In this document: in pieces, positions 29,205 to 37,019 of the stretch | Numbering within the stretch: position 1 is the stretch's first letter | Layout: each line of letters opens with the position of its first letter | Origin: Deltaproteobacteria bacterium | GTDB taxonomy: Bacteria; Myxococcota_A; UBA796; UBA9615 | Length of the DNA: 37,019 bases | Direction: 5' to 3' | NCBI GenBank assembly: GCA_002724675.1 | Contig: PBPL01000223.1 | Span: 1 to 37,019 of the forward strand | Position numbers and translations under genes: made by a program | Notes under the pieces: model-generated | The model's database searches: none | Seen by the model: only the letters and a program-made list of their open reading frames with translations | What the model was told of the DNA's origin: nothing

Positions 29205-30008
29205 ATGGGCCTCTTCGATGTACATGCACACCTGACCCATCCGCGCCTGCTGCCACAGGTAGACGAGGTGCTCGACCATGCCCGCAGCGCAGGACTGAGC
29301 TCGATCATCAGCAATGGGCTCAACCCAGAAGACAACCAGAGTGTGCGAGACCTGGCCGCGCGCTGCCCCCTCGTGCGCCCCGCCTTTGGCTTGTACCCCG
29401 TCGACGCCGTCCTGACCGAAATGGCACAGCAAGGACTCGGCTACCCCAGAGAGCCGGGAGACTGGACCGCAGAAGAAGCGGTGGAGTGGGTGCGTGAACA
29501 CGCCCATGAGGCCATCGCAGTGGGCGAGATTGGTCTGGACGGCTACTGGGTTCCCGAGGACCTCTGGCAGCGCCAAGAACAGATCTTTCGAAGCCTCGTC
29601 CAGGTCGCTCTGGACGCCGACAAGCCCATCATCATTCACAGCCGGAAGCGGGAGCAGCGGTGCTTCGAGATCGTGCAGGAGCTGGGGGCGAAGCGGGTCA
29701 ACTTTCACTGCTTTGGCAGCAAGGTAAAGCGAGCTCGCCGCTACGCCGGCGAAGGCTACTACTTCTCGATCCCCGCCAACGCCCGACGCTCGGAGAGCTT
29801 TACCCGCATGCTCGAGACGCTGCCTCGCGATCGACTCCTCTTGGAGACCGACTGCCCCTACCTGTCGCCGGAACGCGACACGACGAACGAGCCCGCCAAC
29901 GTCTCGGGCACACTGGCCTATGCTGCGGAGCTGTGGGGCGAGACCGAGACCTCGGTCCTGGAGCAGCTGGAAGAGAATTACTGCCGGCTCTTTGGCTCAC
30001 CGCCCTGA
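29205..30008 (+). CDS. TatD family hydrolase
   Basis: FDVHAHLTHPRL, AVGEIGLDGYW, KPIIIHSRKREQ, LLLETDCPYLSPE. Confidence 0.92.
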   Translation: MGLFDVHAHLTHPRLLPQVDEVLDHARSAGLSSIISNGLNPEDNQSVRDLAARCPLVRPAFGLYPVDAVLTEMAQQGLGYPREPGDWTAEEAVEWVREHAHEAIAVGEIGLDGYWVPEDLWQRQEQIFRSLVQVALDADKPIIIHSRKREQRCFEIVQELGAKRVNFHCFGSKVKRARRYAGEGYYFSIPANARRSESFTRMLETLPRDRLLLETDCPYLSPERDTTNEPANVSGTLAYAAELWGETETSVLEQLEENYCRLFGSPP

Positions 30009-31037
30009 GCGAGCTCTGAGACGCTCCAGCAGACCCACATAGTCCAAGGGCTCCGTGCTGGTAGAGAGGCCAACGACTCGGGCATTGCCCAGGTCTCCTG
30101 CTCGCTCCACGCACTTCCAGACAACCTCGGCTTCACTCACACTGTCTGCTCGCTCTTGGACAGCCATTCCCAGGTCTTGCATGGCCGAGGTCGGCAGATA
30201 GCCCCGCCGCATGACGTCCTGAAACAGGTTCGCCAGCTGATCAGCCGGCTTTTGGTCCGCCTTGAGGAAGGCTCGGGTGACATTCATGACCGAGGCCGCA
30301 TCGAGATGCCCTCGCGCAAAGAGCACAAGGGCCGCCTGAAAGTAGTTAAAGACAGGCACGAGCCGCAGCCCAAAGGGGGCAAAGACCGAAGGTGGGCTGC
30401 TGCGATCTAAGTGAATGAAGATGCTCTCGACCCCCTCGCCACCAGAGCACTCTTTGGACTGGACCACCTGTTCTCTCCACTTCAGACACCGCTCTACCGA
30501 CTCCCGATCCGAGCCTGCGGTCTCCAACACAGCGATCAGCAGCGCCTCATCGACCTGACCGGCGAGGATGTCGGCATACAGCGAGTAGACAAACGCATCA
30601 TCCTCGGCATCGTCGCCAAACAGCGTCTCGCCCACAGACACGCCCAGCTCGAACCGCGAACGCAGCAACAGCGGGAGCTTGTAACCGACCTGCTCCCGGA
30701 GGGCACGAAAGCGCCCCTGCCGGATGTTTCGGAGCTGCGGCTTGAGGTGAAACTCGTGCCAGGACACACCGTCCAGACGCAGCTTCTCCTCCAGCACACC
30801 GCGCATCTGACGCGGGGAGCCCGAGATGATGGTGACACGGGACGGACCCAGCCCTTCATGAGCCGCCGCTAGCTCCCGAAGTAAGGATGCGGAGCCCGGA
30901 ACATTCACTTTGTGCTCCGCGCGCTCGAAGGGGATCCGAACCAGGCTCTTGAGTTCTTCGAAGTGCGTGTCCAGGTAGGTCTTGTCGAGATCCCACCGAT
31001 ACACATGACGCCATGCGGGCCGGGGGTGCCGCGCCAT
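29997..31037 (-). CDS. HAD-superfamily phosphatase (DUF2183/App1-like)
   Basis: YRWDLDKTYLDT (DxDxT), VTIISGSP, RLDGV...KPQLRNI...GYKLPLLL, LFGDDAEDDAFVYSLYADIL. Confidence 0.78.
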   Translation of the reverse strand: MARHPRPAWRHVYRWDLDKTYLDTHFEELKSLVRIPFERAEHKVNVPGSASLLRELAAAHEGLGPSRVTIISGSPRQMRGVLEEKLRLDGVSWHEFHLKPQLRNIRQGRFRALREQVGYKLPLLLRSRFELGVSVGETLFGDDAEDDAFVYSLYADILAGQVDEALLIAVLETAGSDRESVERCLKWREQVVQSKECSGGEGVESIFIHLDRSSPPSVFAPFGLRLVPVFNYFQAALVLFARGHLDAASVMNVTRAFLKADQKPADQLANLFQDVMRRGYLPTSAMQDLGMAVQERADSVSEAEVVWKCVERAGDLGNARVVGLSTSTEPLDYVGLLERLRARSGR

Positions 31038-32089
31038 CAGAGTGCGTCCTCGTCAAACGGCAGATCAGTCATCGCCCGCTCCACGGTGCGGACCATGTCC
31101 GAGCGAGCAGCCTTCGCCGCGACCTTGCACGCATTGGCGATGGCGCGATGGCGGCTTCGCCCGTGAGCCTTGATGACGGGCCGGGTGAAGCCCAAGATGG
31201 GTGCGCCTCCGTACGATTCCCAGTCGAGCAGGCGACGCACTCGCTCCACCCCCGACGACAGCAAGAGCAGCCCCAGCCCTTGCAGGTACTTGCGGGCGCG
31301 CACATCGGCGGTCAGGTCGGCGACCACCTCACCCAGCCCTTCGAGCATCTTCAACACCACGTTGCCCAGGAAGCCCGAGGTCACGACCACGTCCACGGTT
31401 CCCCGCGGTATATCCAGCCCCTCGATGTTGCCAGCGAAGTCCAGAGCATCGATCTCGGACAGGATGCGGTGCGCCTCGACCACCTCAGACGGGCCCTTGT
31501 GGCTCTCGGTGCCGTTGCTGAGCAAGGCGACTCTCGGGTTCGGGTTGCCCGACACTGCGCTGGCATAGGCCGAGCCCATCGCAGCAAAAGTAACAAGGTC
31601 GCGCGCCGTCGCATCGAGAGTCGCCCCCACATCGAGGAGCAACGCAAATGGATCCTGCCGGGGTCCGTGGCGTCTCTCGGTGGGGATGACCGCGGCAAGG
31701 CAGGCTCGCCGCACGCCGGCAACCCGCCCCAGGTGTTCGGCCGAGGCCAGGATGGCAGCACCCGCAGAGCCGGCGGTAACCGCCGCATCGGCTCGACCCT
31801 CCGCCACCAGGCGCGCAGCCAACAAGATGGAAGCGTCTGGCTGCGCGTCCAGCTGGTCGCGCGGCGGCGCATCGGGACGAACCCACTGCTCTGTATGGAC
31901 CACGGACAGTCGGGCGGGGTCGTAGCGCTGCTCGTCCAAGAGCTGGGACACGGCATCACCGGGCCCCACCAGAAGTGTCCTAAGATCGTCCCGATCTTGC
32001 GACAGTTGAGCCGCCGCGTTCACAACCTCTTCGGGCCCGTGGTCTCCACCCATGCAGTCCAGGGCGATGGTGGTGACAACGGACGAGAT
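31037..32089 (-). CDS. plsX: Phosphate acyltransferase PlsX; conserved N-terminus extends to a putative ATC start at 32089 (ORF track ATG at 32053)
   Basis: (I)SSVVTTIALDCMGGDHGPEEVV; SNGTESHKGPSEV; FAGNIEGLDIPRGTVDVVVTSGFLGNVVLKMLEG; YGGAPILGF. Confidence 0.93.
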   Translation of the reverse strand: MSSVVTTIALDCMGGDHGPEEVVNAAAQLSQDRDDLRTLLVGPGDAVSQLLDEQRYDPARLSVVHTEQWVRPDAPPRDQLDAQPDASILLAARLVAEGRADAAVTAGSAGAAILASAEHLGRVAGVRRACLAAVIPTERRHGPRQDPFALLLDVGATLDATARDLVTFAAMGSAYASAVSGNPNPRVALLSNGTESHKGPSEVVEAHRILSEIDALDFAGNIEGLDIPRGTVDVVVTSGFLGNVVLKMLEGLGEVVADLTADVRARKYLQGLGLLLLSSGVERVRRLLDWESYGGAPILGFTRPVIKAHGRSRHRAIANACKVAAKAARSDMVRTVERAMTDLPFDEDAL

Positions 32090-32099
32090 AGCGGGTCTC

Positions 32100-32714
32100 C
32101 TACTGGCCTTGCGCGTCCACCCGCAGGAACGCGACCACGAACCACAAGAGCCCCATCACCACCGCGCCGACAGCGACACCATGGGCCTTTCGGAAACGAT
32201 CTTCGATCTGGTTGACCCGATCCTGAAAGACGAGCCACGTGCGTCCAGAAAATGGCAGGAGCACCTCTCGGACGCGCAAGAAACCAAAGCCAGCGGGCAG
32301 CAGGCCAACCAACAGGAGCTTGGCGATGGGAGGGTAGGCCAAGAAGAACGGGGGGAGGGCGAACGAGGCCAGGATGAGCCCGGCATAGACCTTGAATTCC
32401 TTCTGGGCCGCCTCCAGGAGACTCTCGTCTTCGGCTCTTCGCTCTCGCTTCACTCGCTCGTCGACGGCCGCCTCCTCCTCGACCTCGGCGCTCGCCAGAT
32501 CCAAGAGATCACGCTGGGCCTCGGCTTCACGAATCACGTCATCCAGCGCACCCACATCAGCCACCACGTCATCTCGACGGGCCACCAGGTCTTCCACCAG
32601 GCTGGACGCAGCCTTCCACTCATCGCGCTGCTGAAGCTGCATCGGAGCCTCCTCCAGGCGATGTCGGAGACTCGCGATCACATCATCCAGTCGACCCACA
32701 GCATCGGTTGTCAT
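32100..32714 (-). CDS. Hypothetical membrane protein with coiled-coil
   Basis: ATG at 32714 overlaps upstream stop (ATGA); charged helical N-terminus and two or three hydrophobic segments (VYAGLILASFALPPFFLAY, VGAVVMGLLWFVVAFL). Confidence 0.7.
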   Translation of the reverse strand: MTTDAVGRLDDVIASLRHRLEEAPMQLQQRDEWKAASSLVEDLVARRDDVVADVGALDDVIREAEAQRDLLDLASAEVEEEAAVDERVKRERRAEDESLLEAAQKEFKVYAGLILASFALPPFFLAYPPIAKLLLVGLLPAGFGFLRVREVLLPFSGRTWLVFQDRVNQIEDRFRKAHGVAVGAVVMGLLWFVVAFLRVDAQGQ

Positions 32715-33094
32715 GCTTCCTTCCCGGGGAAGAGCCCCCACAAGAGCCAAGACCACAATCCAGCGGCCACGGCAGGCCCGAAGAGCACCATGGGAAGGCT
32801 GGACTTGTGTATGAAGAAACAGAGAATCAGGAGGCCCACCAGGTTCAGTGTGACCACAGCACAGAGAATCCCAGGGCAAAGCTCGGTCCGGCGGACGGCC
32901 ACCTCCAAGAGGGCAGCCATAACCAACAGCACTCCCGCCACGAGGTAATAGAGCAGCCAGTGTCTAGGCGGCTCGAGGCTCAAGAAAGAGAGCAGGTCGT
33001 GCGGCAACAGCGCAGGCACGCCCCCTAGGACACCGTGATAAACGGCAGCTAGGCGGAGGATGCGCTCCGGTCTCAGTGTCACCTCGTCAGCCAT
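32711..33094 (-). CDS. Small hypothetical integral membrane protein
   Basis: 127 aa with about four hydrophobic helices; ATGA coupling to downstream ORF. Confidence 0.68.
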   Translation of the reverse strand: MADEVTLRPERILRLAAVYHGVLGGVPALLPHDLLSFLSLEPPRHWLLYYLVAGVLLVMAALLEVAVRRTELCPGILCAVVTLNLVGLLILCFFIHKSSLPMVLFGPAVAAGLWSWLLWGLFPGKEA

Positions 33095-33181
33095 TGAGAG
33101 AGCATAGCGACTGGCGGGCCTGTCCGTCCCAACCGAGCGCAGAGTCAGCGCGAGCGAGCCCGCCCAGTTAGGATTGGCCGA

Positions 33182-33201
33182 CCCTGCCCTGCCCTGCCCT
33201 G
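33182..33201. repeat. Pentanucleotide tandem repeat (CCCTG)x4 abutting the RBS of the 33215 ORF
   Basis: CCCTG CCCTG CCCTG CCCTG followed by CCCCGGAG and ATG at 33215. Confidence 0.9.
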
Positions 33202-33214
33202 CCCCGGAGTATCC

Positions 33215-34651
33215 ATGCTGCGCTTGTCATCACTGAGGACCCGTTGCCGGTTGTCCTGCACGCCCATCTCTTTGTTGTCCGTCCTACTGGCCACCCTCCT
33301 CGCCACGCCCGCGATCGCAGACACTGACGATGCAGTCTCTGACAGCGAAGTCGAGGCCGTGCCGGCGGACACTGCTCCCCCCGCCCAGACCTCAACGGAA
33401 GCATCCGGCACAGAGAAGGCCCCAGCAGCCAAAGCCGCCGAAACTCCCGCGGGGGACGAGGCCCAGGACGACCAGCCCACTAAAGCGACACCAGCAACGG
33501 CCATGGCCGCTGTGGCTCGTCTCGTCTCGGGCAGTCGGGTGGGCGGTGGCGTCCTCGTCGCCCCAGATCTCGTGATGACACTCCTAGACCGGGTCGGTCT
33601 GGGCTATCGGGTCGACGTTCGTCTGGGCAATGGCCACCAAGCCACCGGGCGCATCAGCAAAGTAGACAAGGCGCGGGGTCTGGCGTTAGTTCGCCTGGAC
33701 GAGCCGGCACCGGCCAGCGGAGTAGCCACCCTCGCCACACGCCCAGCAGCACGGGGCGATGCGGTCACCATCATCGGTCACGGCGGCTCTGTCGGTCTGT
33801 CGGCGGACTATGCGGAGCTCCGCGGGCTCACCAGCTTCAGCACGGTGCAGGCCCAGGTAGCGGCCGACGCCTACGAGAGACCAGGAGACTACGATGGCGA
33901 CTGGGCAACCAACTTCCTGGTGGACCGCAGCGCCGGCTCAGGGGATGAAGGGAGCCCCGTGTTCTCGGCATCCGGCGAGCTGCTGGGGCTCCTGCGAGGA
34001 GCCGTCGAAGGGGGTGGTGGCCGAGGCTTGGTCGCAGCCACAGCCGATCTCCGGAGGCTTCTGGACGCGCCAGAGCCCGAGCGCGCCTACCGAAAGCCAC
34101 ATCACATGCAGTCGTGGGCGGGCTTTGGGGTCGCCTTCCACAACCGGCCCAGCCACATCGCGGGACTCGTCACCCTCGGGCTCCGCATTGCCTTTCTGGA
34201 TGCGCTCCGTCTCGAGCCTTGGTTCGAGGTGGACATGGGCTCTCGCGCCGCCATTCAGACGCCCGTCGAGCGTCCCCGAGACTTGTGGTGGTCCGTGGAG
34301 GGTGGGCTCAGCTTCGGCTACAGGCTCCCGCTGTTCTCCGAGGGCAGCCGCAGCTATGTCGTTCCCACCGCGGGTCTGCGTCTCGGCTGGAACCGCTTCC
34401 AGCACAATCAACAGTCACTGGTACCGAGCTGTCAGGACGGCGACTGCAGCTGGATCGTCCAAAAGACGACGGACCAGGAGCGAAGCTTCCGCGCCGGAGC
34501 CGACCTGGGTGTCGATGTACGGCACGGGAAGATCCGCATCGGCTATCGCTACTTCTTGTCCCCCGCAGACATGAAGGGGCATGCCATGCACCGCATCGTC
34601 ATGACGGTCGACGGCTGGCCGATCCCCCTTGGCCTCGGCGACACCCACTGA
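33215..34651 (+). CDS. HtrA/trypsin-like pseudoprotease domain with C-terminal outer-membrane-like region
   Basis: Signal peptide (LLSVLLATLLATPAIA), Ala/Pro-rich linker, SGSRVGGGVLVAPDLVMTLLDRV...GLALVRLDEP...GDEGSPVFSASGELLGLL, then alternating amphipathic strands (LRIAFLDALRLEPWFEVDMG...IRIGYRYFLSP). Confidence 0.6.
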   Translation: MLRLSSLRTRCRLSCTPISLLSVLLATLLATPAIADTDDAVSDSEVEAVPADTAPPAQTSTEASGTEKAPAAKAAETPAGDEAQDDQPTKATPATAMAAVARLVSGSRVGGGVLVAPDLVMTLLDRVGLGYRVDVRLGNGHQATGRISKVDKARGLALVRLDEPAPASGVATLATRPAARGDAVTIIGHGGSVGLSADYAELRGLTSFSTVQAQVAADAYERPGDYDGDWATNFLVDRSAGSGDEGSPVFSASGELLGLLRGAVEGGGGRGLVAATADLRRLLDAPEPERAYRKPHHMQSWAGFGVAFHNRPSHIAGLVTLGLRIAFLDALRLEPWFEVDMGSRAAIQTPVERPRDLWWSVEGGLSFGYRLPLFSEGSRSYVVPTAGLRLGWNRFQHNQQSLVPSCQDGDCSWIVQKTTDQERSFRAGADLGVDVRHGKIRIGYRYFLSPADMKGHAMHRIVMTVDGWPIPLGLGDTH

Positions 34652-34714
34652 GCGGCGATGAACTAGAGAGGGTTGCGTTGCCTCGGGGGCACTCGCAGTC
34701 GATCGCTCCGACGC

Positions 34715-37019
34715 TCAGGGCCACACAGGAACAGAGATCATGTCCTGAAGCTCGGGGAAGTCCCACATGTGCGTGGTGTAGCCCAGGTCGACCAGAGAAA
34801 AGTTGGCGTCCCCATCGTTGACGGCCAGCATCAAGGTGCGGTCTAGATCCCACCATGGGTCCTGGTACGACACCACCAGATCGACATCGCCATCTGCATC
34901 CCAGTCATAGGGATAGAGCCAGCCATAGCCAGGCAGGTTGTCGTCGGGCAGCCCACCCCCTGGATCCGGTGTGACATCAAAGCTCTCTACACCGAGACCT
35001 GAGGGATTGCCGGGATTGAGTGGGTCCTGGAGCCAGATCCAAGTCTGGCCCGCATCCCCGTCATCATCGAGACCACCGATGAAGTCAACCAATCCATCGC
35101 CATTGAAGTCGGCCATGGCGGCTCCGTTGATTCGGCGAGAGAGCACGAACACCCCAAAGATGCCCGCGTCGAAGCTGCCTGTACCAAGCCCCTCGTGCAC
35201 CTGACAGTAGGTAAGCGGCGCAATGGAGAACGACTGGTTGCTGCACTCGACAAGGTCTACGAACCCGTCGCCGGTCACATCCAAGGGCGGCGAGATGAAC
35301 AACTCGCGGGTGTCCGGCGTCTGTGGGTTGGGGTGCCAGCTGAGGTCGAAGGGGCGAGCCCCTGTTGTGCTGCTGGGGATTCGCTCCCACTCCACACCAT
35401 CGCCTTCATTAAGCCAAGTCCACCCCCGCCCGTCGAAGAAGTCCCAGCCGACTACATCCAGATCGCCATCGTTGTCCAGATCCGCAGCCGCGTAAGGGTC
35501 CGACAGTCCCCACAGATCCATGCCGTCGTTGTTGTCGATGTTGATCTGATCGAAGCCCCCCACGCAGTCGGATCGGAACAGGCGAGCATGCATCACGTTG
35601 TTGGTGCCCAAGACCTGCTCTCGACTCGTGATGAAGTCTTGATACCCATCCCCATCAAAGTCTCCGGCAACCGCACCAAAGGCGGTTCCTAGACCGAATG
35701 GGTTGTAGGTCTCCGGAGAGTCGAATTGTCCGGAAGATCGGTCATAGGCCCACAGCTCCACAGAGTCTTCGTGGATGCCTTTGACAAAGAACTCATCGTC
35801 CACTGCCCCATCGTCCACGACGTCGTTGCAGTCATTGTCGACATCGTCACAGAGAATCTCGTCGGCATCTGAGTTGATGTCGTCATCGGTGTCATCACAG
35901 TCACCGTCGCACTCCGCCTCACCGTCACCGTCGTCATCGGTCTCTTGGCCGGGCTCACCAGGGTCGCCCGAGTCCTCGAGGCCATTGCAGTCGTTGTCGA
36001 CACCGTCACACCGCTCGGGCGCTCCTGGATAGTCGTTCGCTGCCGCGTCGTTGCAGTCGGCAAGAGCACCGTAGGTGGCTAGGCAGCCTGGATCATCGGC
36101 ATCGAAGTAGCCGTCCGAGTCGCCATCAAAGCCCTCGTCGACAGAGTCATCACAGTCGTTGTCCTCGTCATCGCAGATCTCGTCCGCATCGGGATGGATG
36201 AGGTCTTGCTCGTCGTCACAGTCCCCATCCACAGCGGAGTAGCCACCCGGCTGGTCACAAGCGGTGACCGTCTGGGCCGTCAGACCGTAGTCGTCACCAT
36301 CCCCATCCAGGTACCAGGTCGACGCTTCCGGCCCATCATCTTCGTCCGTGTCGTCGTTGCAGTCGTTGTCCAGCCCATCACAAAGCTCTGGAGCCTCTGG
36401 GTTGGTGAGCTCATACGTGTCGTCGCAGTCCCCGTCGACAGCCGCGTAGCCCACGGGCTGCTCGCAAGCCGAGACTGTGTCGCTCCCTAGACCATAGTTG
36501 TCACCGTCCACATCCAGGTACCAGGTCGATGCGTCGGCGCTATCGTCCTCGTCGGTTCCCGGGTCGCAGTCATTGTCCACTCCGTCGCAGACCTCAGCCT
36601 GACCGGGATACACAGCCGGATCCGAATCGTCGCAGTCGCCCTCGCTTACAGTGAAGCCATCCGAGTCGGCATCGATCTCCGCCGAATCGTCGTCGTCACC
36701 GGTGTCGTCATCGCCCACATCATCATCGTCGTCGTCGTCGCCGGTGTCGTCGTCGTCACCTAGGTCATCGTCGTCGCCGGTATCGTCATCGCCCGCATCA
36801 TCGTCGTCGCCCGCATCATCGTCGTCGCCCGAGTCATCGTCGTCACCGGAATCATCGTCATCACCGGAATCATCGTCATCACCCGTGTCGTCGTCATCGC
36901 CGGTGTCGTCGTCACCCGTATCGTCGTCACCTAGGTCATCGTCGTCGGCGGTGTCGTCGTCGTCGTCATCGTCGCCGGTGTCGTCGTCGTCATCACCAGC
37001 GTCGTCATCGTCATCGCCG
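34715..37019 (-). CDS. Asp-rich, MopE-type Cys-motif and FG-GAP/VCBS repeat surface (lipo)protein, 5' end beyond the window
   Basis: CDGVDNDCDPGTDEDD / CDGLDNDCNDDTDEDD / CDDEDNDCDDSVDEG / CDGVDNDCNG / CDDVDNDCNDVVDDG repeats, FG-GAP-like motifs (AGDFDGDGYQDFI, AADLDNDGDLDVVGWD, MADFNGDGLVDFIGG); the frame stays open upstream of 36718 through Asp-rich codons as far as read (about 36780-36870), with the same composition continuing to the window edge. Confidence 0.85.
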   Translation of the reverse strand, partial: GDDDDDAGDDDDDTGDDDDDDDTADDDDLGDDDTGDDDTGDDDDTGDDDDSGDDDDSGDDDDSGDDDDAGDDDDAGDDDTGDDDDLGDDDDTGDDDDDDDVGDDDTGDDDDSAEIDADSDGFTVSEGDCDDSDPAVYPGQAEVCDGVDNDCDPGTDEDDSADASTWYLDVDGDNYGLGSDTVSACEQPVGYAAVDGDCDDTYELTNPEAPELCDGLDNDCNDDTDEDDGPEASTWYLDGDGDDYGLTAQTVTACDQPGGYSAVDGDCDDEQDLIHPDADEICDDEDNDCDDSVDEGFDGDSDGYFDADDPGCLATYGALADCNDAAANDYPGAPERCDGVDNDCNGLEDSGDPGEPGQETDDDGDGEAECDGDCDDTDDDINSDADEILCDDVDNDCNDVVDDGAVDDEFFVKGIHEDSVELWAYDRSSGQFDSPETYNPFGLGTAFGAVAGDFDGDGYQDFITSREQVLGTNNVMHARLFRSDCVGGFDQINIDNNDGMDLWGLSDPYAAADLDNDGDLDVVGWDFFDGRGWTWLNEGDGVEWERIPSSTTGARPFDLSWHPNPQTPDTRELFISPPLDVTGDGFVDLVECSNQSFSIAPLTYCQVHEGLGTGSFDAGIFGVFVLSRRINGAAMADFNGDGLVDFIGGLDDDGDAGQTWIWLQDPLNPGNPSGLGVESFDVTPDPGGGLPDDNLPGYGWLYPYDWDADGDVDLVVSYQDPWWDLDRTLMLAVNDGDANFSLVDLGYTTHMWDFPELQDMISVPVWP
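36690..37019 (-). repeat. Imperfect ~18-bp tandem repeats encoding G-D-D-D-D-(S/A/T) Asp-rich linker
   Basis: Reverse strand reads GAT/GAC runs punctuated by GGC/GGT plus a Ser/Ala/Thr codon; reaches the window edge. Confidence 0.88.

Noticed and set aside
29997-30008. 12-bp convergent 3' overlap of tatD and the HAD gene
   Set aside because: Common in compact genomes; no added signal.
31013-32215. 400-aa plus ORF opposite plsX
   Set aside because: Antisense to well-conserved PlsX; no recognisable motif.
1-37019. CRISPR arrays, tRNA/rRNA genes, transposons or phage genes
   Set aside because: No spaced direct repeats, cloverleaf-like sequence, inverted-repeat-bounded transposase or phage structural protein was recognised; the only repeats are protein-coding Asp-rich repeats and the CCCTG SSR.

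Overview
This is a gene-dense, GC-rich chromosomal window with about 33 protein-coding genes. It is probably from a Myxococcota- or deltaproteobacteria-like Gram-negative bacterium; that placement is inferred from MopE-type Cys repeats, TSP3-OmpA proteins and DUF1844 next to ClpB. Recognisable content, left to right: a BamD-like TPR protein; DUF1844-ClpB; an FHA-GGDEF protein; a Zn-ribbon protein; yebC-ruvC-ruvA-ruvB; DUF192; a divergent, shortened LpxC-like protein; a methyltransferase / three radical-SAM / two GT2 / DUF2752 cluster; GldF-GldG-DUF4340-like genes; an OmpA/TSP3 protein; a NUDIX-like protein with a degenerate box; tandem lspA-lspA-lgt; ComEC split into two ORFs; TatD; a HAD phosphatase; plsX; two small membrane proteins; an HtrA-like domain lacking the catalytic triad, followed by a probable outer-membrane region; and a MopE/FG-GAP Asp-rich surface protein running off the right edge. 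I saw no CRISPR array, rRNA, transposase or convincing tRNA. The most unusual observations are: (i) two genes (plsX and the lpxC-like gene) whose conserved N-termini have no ATG/GTG/TTG but begin at an in-frame ATC, with plsX having a well-spaced Shine-Dalgarno; (ii) the HtrA-like pseudoprotease-barrel protein; (iii) the radical-SAM/glycosyltransferase cluster; (iv) the compact LpxC; (v) the NUDIX-like protein whose metal-binding Glu residues are replaced. All homology calls are from motif recognition by eye. No database search was run.
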